Counted from the first letter of the stretch, positions 24,549 to 37,300 are shown. The stretch: DNA of 64,000 nucleotides from Trichuris trichiura (GCA_037903355.1 JBAJFE010000004.1:2108001-2172000); one strand, 5' to 3'. Program-made: numbers and translations. Notes: a model not told the origin generated them from the sequence alone.

Positions 24549-25741
24549 TACAAATCTTCAACTTTAGGGGAAACATTGTCAGCCGTTAACTTTGAAGCCT
24601 TATGAGCTCTTCCTCGGTTTTTATTCCGCCGTTTTCTGTCAATTACTTTCTGGAACTTCTTAACTTGAGCAAATTGTTTGCCCGCGTCGCTTTTCTTCAC
24701 ATTTTTGCCGGCAGCGGAATTCTTCAATTCATTGACATCTTGTTGAAATATATCGTCCAACGGATCCGTTTTAAACGAAACAGGCTGCTCTTGGCGACTC
24801 TTTTCATGGGCAAGCTTGTTCATCACCTTGTTCAAGTATTTACCCGATGAGGCTGCACGAATTTGTCGACGTATCAAGTTTGGACTAACGTAATTTGGAT
24901 TTTTGAACAACAACGGTCCCCCAAAGCTACCTCCTTGAATAGTTATCAAATTTAAAGTCATCCTGGGACCTGAAAATTTCGATTGAACGCTGGAAGTTGC
25001 GAAAGTGCGTATTTTAAAACATACCAATTTCTTCCAATACCCCGTCTGTAGGATTCACTACTTGGTAGTTGCGAATCCAAATTCGATCGTCGTAAATGGA
25101 AAATAAAAGTATATGGTCGACAAAAGGTTTGCTTCGAGGATGATTGTTCGGAACGGAAAAAGTTTGCGTGAACATCTCCTTAAGGAGCATTAGAAAAGGC
25201 TGGTCGCTAAAATGCGCATCAAAGGATAGCAGAGGACGAGATCCTTTCAGGCAATTTCCGGTCAACTTCAATTCGAGCATTGTATGCACATTCTGCACCA
25301 GAAATTTAGCGGTTGGTCCTCTGAAACGTTCGACGCGATTACGAGGCGCACGCTGGGCACAAAAGAAAAATTTAAACTGTACGCAACATTGCAACAAGAC
25401 TTCAGAGTGAAAACAAAAAACGTCTAAGCTTAGCACCTATCTCACCTGGGGACATTGGCCAACCACATGTACAAATCCTTCTTTTTCCGACTTTCAAAGT
25501 AGATACACTTTCTGCAGTTTTTCATTTCACAAATTTCATTAATTGAAGAGATTTTGTCTTTCTTGTCCATCTTACTTTCGGTTCTTGCGTGAGGCATCAA
25601 TGAAATGAGGTCGATCATCAGGTGACGGTCGCGAAAAGAGGTACCGCGGGAGCAAAATATCAAAACCCTTTCCCTGTTCGTCCACTTTGCTGGTATCTCT
25701 GCTTCGCTTGATGTTGAAACTTCACCGCTTGATTCGGCCAT
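24548..25741 (-). CDS. BRIX1: Ribosome biogenesis protein BRX1 homolog
   Basis: Three exons, 25741-25446, 25320-25025 and 24969-24548; 337 residues (human 353). The Brix domain runs from about residue 25 to 230: RERVLIFCSRGTSFRDRHLM, DLISLMPHARTESKMD, then GPTAKFLVQNVHTM, LTGNCLKGSRPLLSF, GPRMTLNLI and GSFGGPLLF. A Lys-rich tail follows. The protein works in the nucleolus on 60S subunit assembly and rRNA processing. The first ATG of the conserved frame is at 25741 (MAESSGE). Introns of 125 and 55 nt join in phase at NVPRGPTAKF and EEIGPRMT. The 3' end carries a 75-bp tandem duplication. Confidence 0.96.
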
Positions 25742-27278
25742 AAGCAAACTATTTTCAACAGAACAGATCGACTGTTTAGTAGCACAGTAAACTATTTGTA
25801 CCTGAGTTTCACCAAGCGTACTATCTAATACTCGAGCAACATGCGTTCATCTAGCCGGGAGCAATAATAAACGTTCATATTCTTTTTGTATCTTCTTAAA
25901 AAACGTCCAGGGAGCAGCCAGCAGTACGGCATGTTAAACAGTAATGCGATAAGTAAGATAAATAGCATAAGTATGGACCTGCTAGCGGTAATATTAGACT
26001 AATCACGTTAACGCTGAGCTGCTACATAACCCAGTAACGTTGGCGTTGAAAAGCGGGTTGCTTACGAGGTGCACTCTGGGTTTTTTAAATTTTGACAATA
26101 ATTAATGATACAGTGTCGCACCTCATGATAACGTGCTTATTGTAAAAAAGACAAAAATAAAGGGCGTGAATTTTTTTTGCCAATAGTTTGTCTTATCTTG
26201 CGAAAATGGAGAGCTTTATAAGCCCAGATATTTAATATTTGACTAAAAGCGATGAGGCTAGTTGATTTTCGCGCCATGGCATCCTAACATGCCAAATGGG
26301 TAATGGACAACGTTCAGTAGGGTTGAAAATTTGCTTTACAGTTCTACACTCCATCAGCGCGCCAAAAATATTACGTTCTCGGCATAATAATTCAGGTTCG
26401 TACAGTAAGGCATATGAAGACCGCAGTTTGTTTCCGCGAACTCCAGCTTGCTATACAAAAGCATTATTTAAAACTGAAAAGTGCAATCAAGTATTAATAT
26501 GTGATAAACGTTTGCTTCCGAATAGGCAAATTATTGTAAGGTATCTTTTAAGCACAAAGGGCGCTTACATGACGTGCCAATCTTTAAAAATAACTAAAGT
26601 GGTTAATTTTCTACTTTCTTATTTCATAACAATTTGAAGGCAAACGAGTAAGCCTAAATACGTTTGTTGAATAGCAGTTTAGTCCTTACAACCTGCTGAT
26701 ATGTCTTTGGGTTACTGTAAGCAGCGCAGTGCTTAAGCGGTTGTCGTGAAGAGCGGTTTGTTTGTAAGCTTTTCCTTCCAGTTGCTTGCAGTTGTATCGT
26801 CAAATGATTCAGTGTGCATTTTAAATTTTGTGCTGCTAGTCTTTTCCTTTTCCATCGTTAGTTATATTATTCGCAGGGTGCAGCCCACTTACTAACGAGT
26901 TAAAATACCCTTATTCTTTGTATCGCATGATTTATGTGTCGAAGGATTCGAAATAAGCGAAAGTTCTCTGTCAGAAGTTTTATATTTACGTAAATATATT
27001 AATATATGGATATTCAATCGTTAGTAGCGGAGCAGGCTCGTGCTGATATGTGTGATCAATGAAAATAGAAGCTGCCTACGAAAGATAGTAACGAGCTGTA
27101 CTTTCCAGCGAGTGATTCATAGGCTTGTCAGAAACGTATTTTATGTGAGTACCTTATTTTCGCTGTTTGTTGGTCGAATTCTAAATTTACGTTTTCATCT
27201 TTTGTTCCGGTTCACCAAGTAACCTAAATTGCGCGCTAAGTCTTGGCTTAACGACGCTGTAAATTTTCCCCTGTATCT
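25742..27278. other. Spacer between BRIX1 and the CDK2AP1 locus
   Basis: About 1.5 kb, AT-rich. A 113-codon plus-strand frame (26296-26637) exists but resembles no family. Around 27000-27160 there is an ATG followed by a short open segment (MDIQSLVAEQARADMC) that stops without a convincing splice site. I see nothing supportable. Confidence 0.4.
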
Positions 27279-27502
27279 CTAAAAGACTTGCTTTGTACTC
27301 GGTAGTAATGAAAAGCAAACATTCAGGAAGGTAAAAGCGCTGTTGCTTCTCTTCGGCCAGCAAGTATTTGCTACTTTTTCTGCCTTACTGCAAAGTGTGT
27401 CATTTTTTGAAGCTTTCGGTTGAACTCGTTCGATGATTTTGGTGATGGCAGTTCCACTAATTCGCTTTGCTTTTTGATCATCAAGGTAAACTAGATTGCT
27501 CA
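27279..27502 (-). CDS. Candidate last exon of an unidentified minus-strand gene
   Basis: A 74-codon open segment follows a plausible acceptor (GCGTTTCAG) and ends in TAG. It begins SNLVYLDDQKAKRISG and continues TAITKIIERVQPKASKND. Lys/Arg/Ser-rich composition and the helical look suggest a small nuclear protein, but I recognise no family. It has no ATG, and the frame is closed by TAA just upstream of the acceptor, so at least one earlier exon is needed. That exon would lie in the 125 bp before CDK2AP1 or beyond it. Could also be chance. Confidence 0.3.
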
Positions 27503-27627
27503 CTGAAACGCCTTACATCCGGAAAGAAGTAGACTTAATGGTCTAACAGTTTTAAACTTTCATTATTGATTGTTGAGTGTTCTGATTGGATCGTTGTATT
27601 TACGAGTTATACTCTGCAATAGGCGCT

Positions 27628-27903
27628 ATGAGCAACGGCGGTTCGGTGTCGAATAGTAAGAATCAAAGTTCGAAGGATACTGCTTCCGTTCCGCAGTACT
27701 CAATTCCAACCGCGCAACCGCAGTCAAAGTACAGTCAGCTGTTGGCTGTCATAGAAGAACTTGGCAAGGACATTCGACCAACGTATTCAGGCAACAAGAT
27801 GTCAGCTGAAAGATTGAAGCGATCCATTATACATGCTCGTATTTTGGTGCGCGAATGTATTCTCGAAACGGAAAGAGCTGCAGGCAGAGGAGGCCAGTTG
27901 TGA
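27628..27903 (+). CDS. CDK2AP1: CDK2-associated protein 1 (DOC-1) homolog
   Basis: Single exon, 91 residues; vertebrate CDK2AP1/2 have 115-126 and the extra length is N-terminal. The diagnostic core is complete: [40 protein letters not shown] and [11 protein letters not shown]. The first 30 residues are Ser/Asn/Gln-rich and disordered. In animals the protein is a subunit of the NuRD chromatin complex and was first described as a CDK2 and DNA-polymerase-alpha partner. The start is the first ATG in the frame (27628), because the frame upstream has no ATG. An AATAAA signal is present at 28149. Confidence 0.92.
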   Translation: MSNGGSVSNSKNQSSKDTASVPQYSIPTAQPQSKYSQLLAVIEELGKDIRPTYSGNKMSAERLKRSIIHARILVRECILETERAAGRGGQL

Positions 27904-28458
27904 AAGCTGCAATTCGTGGCTAAAAGACACATGTTAAAATCTTTCAATCAGACAATGCTTGGGGTTCTTACGTTTTTTTTGCGCATCAGTTTTAGTTCGA
28001 ATGGCCATGTTCATTAAACCGCACAGCGAATGAACGTTTTTTTTATAATGTGCCAAAGTAAACTAACGAAATTCTTTGCGTTATCAGATAATCAGATAAT
28101 ATGATTGACGTTTGCTTAAGATGGAAATTTCGTAGTCTTACGATTGACAATAAATGCATGTAAGAAACGTTATGAACCTTTCACGCACAGGTGATGTATT
28201 TTGCGCGATGCCTGTGCTCCCTCTTCGTAACGGATGTAAAAATTTTTATTTCAAAATTTATTTTGCAAAAATACCGTCAAGTTTGAAAAGAAAAAAAATA
28301 TGCTGTACCTTTCCAAAGCTTTTGAGAGCTCGCTTGCCTGGTAGTCAGTGAAATAAATGGCAACGCGTAGAAGTAAAATTGTTGTCTTTATTTCTTTCGC
28401 GAAGGCAAAAGAAATTTTTTATTTCCAAAAGGGGCTTTTTTCGTAAATAAACTTTGGA

Positions 28459-28737
28459 TTACGATCTTACGCCAAATCCATTATTGATCTGCAGGTAACA
28501 TCGGCAGAAATCAGCGGCACAACGAATGTCTGATGCATTGCTTGGGTAGGGCATTTGTTGCGAATGATTTAGAAGAATAAAACGGTTGCAGTCTGTTCGA
28601 TTAGCGGAGCAGCGCATTGTAAACGGAAAGAAGAAATCTTTTAGACATGGTAACTTTACCGGCCTTGCGGCAGGTGCAAGTTGGAGCTGAAAACTAAAAC
28701 AGGTCAATAGTTCGTAAAGCCGCAAGGTAATCGGCAT
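28459..28737 (-). CDS. Possible small Cys-rich secreted protein
   Basis: A 92-codon frame from ATG to stop without introns. Residues 4-25 are mildly hydrophobic (LRLYELLTCFSFQLQLAPAA) and could be a signal peptide. The rest has spaced cysteines (LPCLKD, MRCSANRTDC, IRCAADFCRC). I recognise no family. It could be a lineage-specific secreted peptide, a fragment of a larger gene, or chance. Confidence 0.3.
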   Translation of the reverse strand: MPITLRLYELLTCFSFQLQLAPAARPVKLPCLKDFFFPFTMRCSANRTDCNRFILLNHSQQMPYPSNASDIRCAADFCRCYLQINNGFGVRS

Positions 28738-28757
28738 TCTTGAGCGTATACTTAAAC

Positions 28758-28913
28758 TCCTAATCCATAGTTTCTCAACCTTTTTTGCCCCAGGGTTTCC
28801 CTAGGCCTTGTCAGGGCCCCCTCCAGGGCCCCCTGGCTTCCAGGGCTTCCCTAAAATTTCCCAGGGCACCCCAGGGGGCCCCAGGGCCCACGTTGAGAAA
28901 CACTGTCCTAATC
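28758..28913. mobile_element. hAT-type MITE with 8-bp target-site duplication
   Basis: A 140-bp element (28766-28905) is flanked on both sides by the same 8 bp, TCCTAATC (28758-28765 and 28906-28913). Its ends are inverted repeats: CATAGTTTCTCAACC on the left and, in reverse complement, CAGTGTTTCTCAACG on the right. CAGTG-TTTCTCAAC termini and 8-bp duplications are typical of the hAT superfamily. The interior is a run of CCAGGG/CCCTGG-type blocks, very GC-rich against the AT-rich surroundings. No coding capacity; mobilised in trans if at all. Confidence 0.9.
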
Positions 28914-31166
28914 TAACCCCTGCATGTTCTCCTCTTGTTGTGTGAACGCTAATGCTACGCTTGGAAAGTAGATACAGTAGGGAAATTCAGGCAGCAAGTT
29001 CATGCTGCCCCTTTATACAGTAACCAAGCATCTTGCAAATCATTAGCAAAAATGCCAACGTGACCCCCGAATCGCTTCAGCGATAGTAAATTCAAGCTCT
29101 CAGCTTTCTCTCTTTTTAAAAATTATTTTGCTTCAATGCAGTTGGGTAAACTACCTTTTATCCGCCCCCTAGCAAAGTGGAAATGATCGTAACTGAGTTG
29201 CGCGCGCTTTGCCTTAAATGCGTTACGGAGAGGCAGATCATGCAAACACATTTTGTAAGAGTTAATTTCCATTATCGTCTTGCTTGTAGATGTCGCTACA
29301 ACGCATAAAATTTTGTGGCTGTAAATGAAAACCGCAAAGCGTTGGGAAAAGGCTGTGTTATGTTATGTATGCGCGCGTAGAGCAGCTTGAAATATACTGT
29401 AATGTAAAACGCTTAACAAAAGCTGACATTTCTTGCAACACAGCTTTCGCTAAGCTATGTATCCTATTAGCGTAATCGACCTGCTGCAGTGCTTAGATTA
29501 GAGCAAGTAATGCTAAAAAGGTGAAAAATGAACCAAGCACGTAAGTTAACCACTCGTGTATGTTCCATTTTTTGAGCACTAGTTAAACCTTCCATTTGCA
29601 TGCTGTTAATGCAGCTCTTCTTTTGGAATGTCGAAATGAGAACATGGGAAAAGAAAAGCTTTTTGCACGGCTTTTTCTATCCCTAAAGTAAATTGCCAAA
29701 CTCCACGTCTGTTATGAGAATCGTAATGGACACTAAGAATTGGCTACAGAATTATAAGATAGTGACCTGAATATAACGGTCGAAAATACATTTCGAGGGT
29801 AACGTGAGCGATGGCGTTTGAGCGACTTTTCTTACTTATCAAAAAATGGTTCATTTGTAGCCGCCCGTAATTCTCCGTCGTTGCAGTGCGTGCTACCAAC
29901 ACACGACAGCTTAAAGTTTAATTAATTTGCATTTTATATGCGGCTTCCATCATGAATTTAACTAACATTAACTTTTTATGTTTTATTCAAAGAGCGCCAA
30001 GAGTACTAAGAAATTATTTTTGCATATTAATGAACTATTAAGAGTTTAAAAAAATTATCTTGCTTCTGCTTAGTAGTCACGTTGCAATCTTATTTATAAC
30101 AATGGTTATCATAATACTCGTAGAAAAATAAAACCGTTTTTTGCATCCCTTTACCTGCACACAAACAATACAGTATGCCAGAAGTAATCAAGTTTGTTCT
30201 TGCTCAAAAAGATTTAATCACTTTTCTTTGCGCATTATGTCTGAAAAACGCTTTTTTCGGCTAAGCAAATGGCCATCCTGTTTTGCCTTTGTTGGTCAGC
30301 ATGCGCGCTCATCTGTTCTGCCCTTACCTAAATCTAAGTCAAACTATAAGCCTTATTTTTATGCATAAATTTAGCTGAAGACAGAGCGGGATGGCAAGCA
30401 AAGTCTTTAATATGATGGTGAAGCCCATAACCGCATAATCGGTATTTCTTGTCATACTGGATGATTACGAGTACAACAAACCTGATTATCTTCAGGTTAC
30501 TGTATGTTTGCGCGCAAATAGAGGAACAAATGCCCTAAAAATTCTTTTCAGCGAAAGCCACCGTCACTTCTGAGTGTTCAAATTTTGTTGACAAAACTTT
30601 CAGCATCAATGACGTCCTATCATTTGCTCTTCTCTTCATTCCCTATCGACTATGCACACCAGCAGTATTAACATGTTGGAGTGTCAAGCAAACATTCATT
30701 CATATCTACTTGTGAACTACTCAGTCCAGGGGGTATTTTACTCTCAGATAAACGTTCTTCTTTTAAGTTAAAAAAATGAGATTTCAGAAAAACTAACTTT
30801 TTGCAACGTACGAAACCTTCTACGTTGAAAGATAACTTCCCGCGACACTGTTAAGCATTGGCGAATCGATCCCTTAAAATAACTTTGATGAAGACCATTG
30901 GCAATTTATTTTCGCATATTTATCAGATGAAAGATGAATGCCCTTTCTCGGATAAAAGGAAACCGCCAACGAAGCACCCAACTATTGGGCACAAAACTGC
31001 TAAAAGTGCAAACATTACATCTCAACGATTTATTCGGTGAGCGTACGGATTGACGGTGAAACAGATAGGGTTTCTGAAGTGTTCGACACGCCTTCTCATC
31101 CGTTAAAACTTGTTCGCTCACTTTTTGCAACGGATGCGCAGTCTGGAAATTTCGGAACGGCATTAA
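28914..31166. other. Spacer between the hAT MITE and TRNT1
   Basis: About 2.2 kb without a recognisable gene. It contains a diverged MITE copy at about 30270-30445. Open frames are short and both-stranded. Confidence 0.45.
30270..30445. repeat. Diverged MITE-like element, copy 2
   Basis: Shares order and partial sequence with the copies at 22.3 and 40.7 kb: CATCCTGTTTTGCC, CAGCATGCG, CTGTTCTGCCCTTACCT, a Lys-codon-like A/T stretch, GGATGGCAAGCAA, then GATGGTGAAGCCCATAACCG. More degraded than the other two, and its left end is unclear. Confidence 0.45.
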
Positions 31167-33274
31167 TCAACTGTGACGCGGCTTCTTTCTTCGAAGCTTC
31201 TTCCTGCTATTCGAATATTCTAAGCGCAACGTTTCGGGAGAAGGCAAATCTTCCAAACTGTCCAACAGTTCTTCGACCGTAAGCTTGAAATCGCTGTCCC
31301 GCCATTTTTCGAACAGTTTCAACAGAACAATAGACATAATGGGTCCTTTTCGATACTTTTCCTCGACAATCATTGTGCCTCGGACGGGAAATATGGGCGG
31401 CACCCATTGCTCCAATTCTTTCGCCAATTCTTCGTTACCAATGTACTTAAGCAGTTCGCAGGCGCGTTGCTTCGAAGTGTGCTCCGCTTTGAGCATAAAA
31501 GGTTCAAAGCAGAGGCGCTTAAAGTATCTCTCGTTTGCTTCCTCTTCTCTTGGCATTATTGCTTCATCTCTGTGCAGTACAATGAATATGGACAAGATGC
31601 GTTCGTTGGAGGACAGTTTCAAACGATCGTCCAGTCTATAAACCTAAAATGTCATCTTACCCCTTGCGTTACCTAATCAACGGAATACTCTGTTTTGTAA
31701 TGGAAAAACGACTTTAGCTTTTAAAGTAAACTTTGAGTTAATTTTTAAAAAATAATACGACGGCATTTTTTATAAATTCAAGCGGTCAGGCGGGATACGT
31801 GCACGTTATTACGGTATGAAAGGATGCGCAGGTTACTGGACTTTTTATGTTTTATTTTCTAAAACTAAAAATGGGGCAAAAACTAATCGCAAAGGAACTT
31901 TTAATTTATGAAATAATTCTTTTTGCGGGCACGTTACCTCATCTTCCGAATTTAGTACAGCGCTTAGCAACGTCATCGGTTCCGGTTTGAGATTTATGGA
32001 GCGCAAATAGACTCTGCAGAATTCTTCAATGTTCGCATCGCTTCCCAAACCTTTTCAAACAATAACGGAAGGCTCGAAAGCATACTTGACGTTTTGCGGG
32101 CTTACCAATGTAAGGTCCGATTCCACAATCCAGCATAAGGCGTAAAAGCGAATCTGCATGCCTTCCAACAACGATTTTTTTTAGTTCCACCCATATACGT
32201 TCTCCGCTTATGCCTGAACCAAAGGAAGGATAGTTTCAAAGTGAGCAGCAACGAGTTGTTTCACCGCTTAGTCCTTTGGCATTTTTTCGTATTGCTTCTA
32301 AGGTAGATTCTTCGTGCTTGTCCGGAGCGTCAGCCACTCTCCCATAAAACCTATATTAAATTATTTGCATAGCAACAGAGCTGCTGATCAATTTGCCAAG
32401 CACCTGAAGTAACGCAGTATACGCAGGTAGTCTTCTTGGATGCGTTTTTCCGCATCACCAACAAAAGCAACGCGCCTTTTTTCTATATCGTCCAAACCGC
32501 CGAAATAGTCAAATACGGTACCGTCAAAACCTATTAAAGATGCTTCATTGGGAGCAAGTGAAAACCCGAAATTCGATCTTTACCAAGGAACATTGCATTC
32601 ACTGTTAAATCGCGACGATTCGCGTCCAGCATCCAGTCGGTAGTAAACTCTACTTCTGCGCGACGTCCATCGCAAACTACGTCAACTCGAAGTGTCGTGA
32701 TTTCAAAGTTTTCCGCGTCATTTATTCTGCAGGTCACCGTACCTAAAGTTTTCTTTTTCAAAAATTCGAAAACAATATAGGATTTTAAAAATCAAAAATA
32801 TAAACGCGCCGGAAGTCGCAATGCAGCCGCTTACCATGCTTTTCGCCTCGTTTATTGAGCATTCGAACATTTTCCTCGTTGAACATATCCATCATTTGTT
32901 CGGGAGTGGCTGTTGTCGCCAAGTCAATGTCGCCAGGTTGAACACCCATCAGGAGGTCCCGAACAGCTCCGCCTGCAATGCGTATCTCGTACTGATGCTT
33001 GCTGAAAGTGAAAACATTTAGGAAATTCGGTAAAACGTTAAAAAAAGGGCTAAATGACTTACTCGAACAATCTTTTCACCTCAAGAAGTTCAGCCGTGAA
33101 AAGCGAATGAAATTCTGGGCTGTCAAGCTTCATTGTTCTTATTTTTGCTCTGCGCGGTTTTGGTAGGTCCGCATTGGAAAAACTTGAAAAGGTGGAAAGA
33201 GATTTCTGCCACCAAACCGGAAGAGTTGTTCGAGTTGAGCGCAGGAAGCAGAAGGTACTGTAAGCTAATCGCAT
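31167..33274 (-). CDS. TRNT1: CCA tRNA nucleotidyltransferase
   Basis: Eight exons: 33274-33063, 33001-32835, 32742-32584, 32530-32404, 32350-32265, 32213-32106, 32050-31938 and 31643-31167. All phases agree and give 482 residues (human 434). The enzyme adds CCA to the 3' end of nuclear and mitochondrial tRNAs. Motifs in order: [12 protein letters not shown] and the metal-binding DID (motif A), [39 protein letters not shown], then [14 protein letters not shown]. The N-terminus is basic and Ser/Thr-rich before [12 protein letters not shown]. This fits a mitochondrial presequence, with the inner Met as a possible cytosolic start. The C-terminus extends past the usual end by about 25 mostly charged residues. 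Confidence 0.96.
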
Positions 33275-34328
33275 AAACTGAGCTGCTTTGTACAGGCTGT
33301 CCTGTGTCGCACCGGATTAAGCTAAATCCGAAATGTGAGTCAAAATATTAAGGCGCAAATGCTAGTTAAGCAGCAAAAATGTAGAACAATGAAGATTCTC
33401 TCAACTCACGAAAAAACTAGTTCAAGCGAACAAAGTTCATCTACCAAAAAGTGTTTTGAAAAGACGAACATGAAGAAAGAAATGTTTAACATGCACTGCC
33501 AAACCAGATTCAATGTAGCCAAGTTATGGAAAAAATGGAATTCGCAAGTTAAGTCAAAGTAAAGATTAGACAAAACTTCAAAGCGCCAAGAATGACCTAC
33601 AGAACGCTAACAAACTTGATCATCTCTTTGCAAAACTACAGTTTTGCTCTTTTGCACTCTGTTTTGTCGTTAAATTCAACAAAATGAAGATTAGCGTAAG
33701 TTAAAATTAGCCAATGCATAAATATAATTTTTCTATATATAGAAATCTAAATTTCGCGTCAGCGGCGATTCAGTTCCATCAAAAATATACTTGTTCTATT
33801 GATAGTTGGCAAAAAACTAAAAAAACAACATTACTGCGGAAGAGTGCAAGATACTGTAGTATAGCGTTTTCAAGTTGGTAGACAAAATCGTATTTGTGAG
33901 TACAATTCAACCTGATTTCTCTTATCGACGACAGTAACCCACAATCACTCAACAAGGCTTTCTTAGCTATTAACTGAGCACTGTATTAGTAAAAACACGC
34001 AGTAATAAATATAAAATAACTTTTTATGCAAGTAAGAGCTTAAACAATTCATGCACCGCATAAGTAGCGTTTGATAAACTCACTGCTAGAAGATCATATA
34101 TGGAAAGTGTGACGGTACTGTACTTTTCTAAGCTGAATACGATGAGGTGGCAATAGCTAACCAGCTGCTTATGGGCATTCGACAGCGGGCCCAATTTTCT
34201 TCCAGATCGCTGCTTCAGTAAGGCTGCTGCCGAGGATAGTTTTTCAAAATGCCGTCTACTTTTTATCGTAGATTTGTACGTAGCGAAAACTTGTCCGGTG
34301 ATATTTATTTTACCTCAAAATAGTACCA
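33275..34328. other. Divergent spacer between TRNT1 and HSPA13
   Basis: About 1.05 kb between two genes transcribed away from each other, so both promoters should lie here. A 75-codon Lys/Ser-rich plus frame at 33335-33562 has no family resemblance and is probably chance. Confidence 0.5.
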
Positions 34329-37300
34329 ATGTTTTCTTCAATTACCTTTATTGGTAAGTACCACCGCACGTTGCCAGAAGAATTTTGAAATGAAATATTT
34401 TAAAATCAAGGTTCGTCAGTGGTTGTGGTTCTTCTGGCCGGATATTGGGCACAGAAGTATCTTCCTCCCCCAAAACCAAAGATTGTTGGAATTGACCTAG
34501 GGACGACGTTTTCCTGCGTTTCGGTTTACTACGCTGGCAGCGGCCGCGTTGAAGTTATTCCAGACGATAAAGGTCGAAAAACGGTGCCAAGCATTGTAGC
34601 TGTGATGTGCGTTTTTAAATGCGTAAATTACTTTCCAACTTTTACGTATACTTTATTGACTTTCAAGTAGCGTTACGAATTCAAGTTTAATGTGGGTTTT
34701 GCTCACGTTTTTGCTTTCATATTTCAATATTCTTTCTGTTGTGTGAGTGCTGTAGGGTTCGAAAAGTTGCGGAGAGATTCCTCACGCAGTTTCACGCGTT
34801 AGAAATACTTAATGTTAATTATTTTAATTTTTTTACAAATGCAGGTCGAAATCTCAACGCTTAGTCGGGTATGATGCACTGGAATACAGTGATCACGATC
34901 CTAGCCGCGTTTTGTTCGATGCCAAGCGTTTCATTGGACTTCATTTTAACGAAGAAGCGTTCAATAAGGAAAAGCGACGATATCCTTTTCGAGTACGGAA
35001 CCTATTTTGTTCGAGTCGTTTTCCGTCCATTCCAATACTTAGATGTGGCTGAATGGAACTGAGGCTGTGTACCAGGTTGGAAATAGCAACGAAACCAACG
35101 ACGCAAATAAAGAACTGAACATTCGACCAGAGGAGATTAGCGCTACTGTTTTGATGCATTTGAAAAAAATGGCTCAAAAGCATCTGCAAGTTCGGACTGT
35201 CGAAAAAGCGGTCATCTCTGTACCTGCCGAATTCGACGAAGTCCGACGAAACGCCACCGTGCAGGCAGCCGCTTTGGCTGGCCTCGAAGTTATGCGCCTA
35301 ATAAGCGAACCCACTGCAGCAGCTCTCGCTTATGGTTTGCATCAGAAGGCGAACGTTTCCTCGGTAATTATCTATGACCTTGGCGGTGGAACGTTAGATG
35401 TCTCTGTTTTGATGATCATGGGCGGAATGTTTTTAACAAGAGCTATTGCCGGTAAGTTTTCCCTTAATTATACCGATAAAGTTGTTTTGCGCAAGCTGTA
35501 TTGCATAGTATTGAGACGAGTTGGCCCCTTTTCGATTTTCAAGTAGCAATACAGTAGGATCTGTAACATGACGATCATTTTACTGTATTTCAATTGTTAT
35601 TTTTTTCGCTTGGGTTGAATTTCTTTACTCGTTCTTGGTATGGTTCGCAAAAGCGCGGAAGGAGAGGAATCAGGCACTACTGAGTTGGATCTTGGTCGTC
35701 GTGGTATAGTTGGCTTCGCAGAAATAACGCACATATTTGCTAATCCCTATTTGACTCGCCTTACGCTAAGTCACAACAAGATCACCGTTGTGCCGCCGAG
35801 CATTGTTGAGTTGGCTGCTCTGGAGGTGCTGAATTTATGGAACAACCGAATTGAGGAGTTGCCTACTTCAATATCGTTGATGAGTAGGCTGCGTGTGCTC
35901 AATTTGGGTATGAATCGCCTACGCACTCTGCCTCGCGGATTCGGTTCATTTTCCGCTCTGGAGGTGCTTGACTTGACGCACAACCAATTGAACGAGCGCA
36001 GTTTGCCAGGAAACTTTTTCATGATCGAAACATTGCGTGCCTTGTATCTAAGCGAAAATGACTTTGAAGTCCTTCCGTCGGACATTCGAAACTTGAAGAA
36101 TCTTCAAGTGTTGGCGCTGCGTGACAATTCGTTGATTTACTTGCCGAAAGAGCTGGGCGAGCTGAGCCGACTGCGCGAGTTGCATGTTCAAGGCAATCGG
36201 TTGTCCGTTCTGCCCCCGGAAATAGCTCATCTCGACCTGGTGGGCCCCAAGCATGTACTTCGTCTTGATCACAATCCATGGGTGACGCCCATCGCGGAAC
36301 AATTGCAAAAAGGCGAATCGCATTTGATTCCCTATCTACGATCGGAGACCTATAAATATCTTTACGGACGACATCTAGCTGCCGGCGCTTCGCCACCACC
36401 TAAGCTGAACGATGTTCCTTGAAAAGTTGGCTGCTTTGAAGTTTCTCCACTTCGTTAATTAAAGAAGGCATGTACGCGCTTGTACAAAGCTGCTAAGGTT
36501 GCTAGCGAACCTATCGAAGGCGATGCTAGTAGTGATTTCTAGTCGCTTTGTTGTAAACTCAACATTTAAGTTTGCGGATCGTTGGCTTCTATAGTTTAAG
36601 CTTGTTCTTATCTTTGGTAGTTTTTGCTAAGTATATCATTCTTTATATACGACTATATATACATACGCTTGAAATGTAGCTATTGTGATTAGCAGGATTG
36701 CAGGAAGTAAACATTACTTTTTGGCTATACTACCCGTTCAGAGTAATAAGAAGAAAGCGCTTAAGCAGTGGTGCTCATGTAAACGTAATGTGGTCATTTG
36801 TTTCCGTAATGGCGATGGCGTATGGGCAATAGAGGCTTCATTCCCTCTTTTTTCGTTTAGGTTGTTTTGACGGTTTTGAAAACGTGGTGTCTTGGTACGG
36901 GACCATATATTTTCATAATGAAAAAACTTTATTACTTAACGGTTCCCGTTTATGTATATAGAAAAGAGACTCCGAAGCTTTCGGGTCATTCGAGACCCGT
37001 CATCAGCGGTCTAAAGTTGTAAGTATGATTTTTGGCAGCGAATGCCATCTATCGTTTCCGAGGATTTTAAAGCGGGCATTTTTAAAGTTTTCCGTTGGTA
37101 GGTTTTCGCATTTGAGTATGTCAGCGCAATTCTTTTTCTTGTTCCGTATGGCTTCTAGATTGTGTCTTCGTTGGTTGTTTCAAACATTCTTCTTTGTTGT
37201 TGAATCGCTGTTTTTCCATATTGCATTCATTTTTCTTCTTCTTTCTTTCTTCTTTTTCCTTTTTCTTTTTCTTTCTTTGTTTCATATATATTTCAATTTA

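Noticed and set aside
26296..26637. 113-codon plus-strand frame between BRIX1 and CDK2AP1
   Set aside because: Low-complexity AT-rich sequence, no domain, no splice or polyadenylation context.
34757..34780. GGGTTCGAAAAG resembling a tRNA B box
   Set aside because: It lies in HSPA13 intron 2, the T-arm does not pair, and there is no A box or acceptor stem. No tRNA gene was found anywhere by eye.
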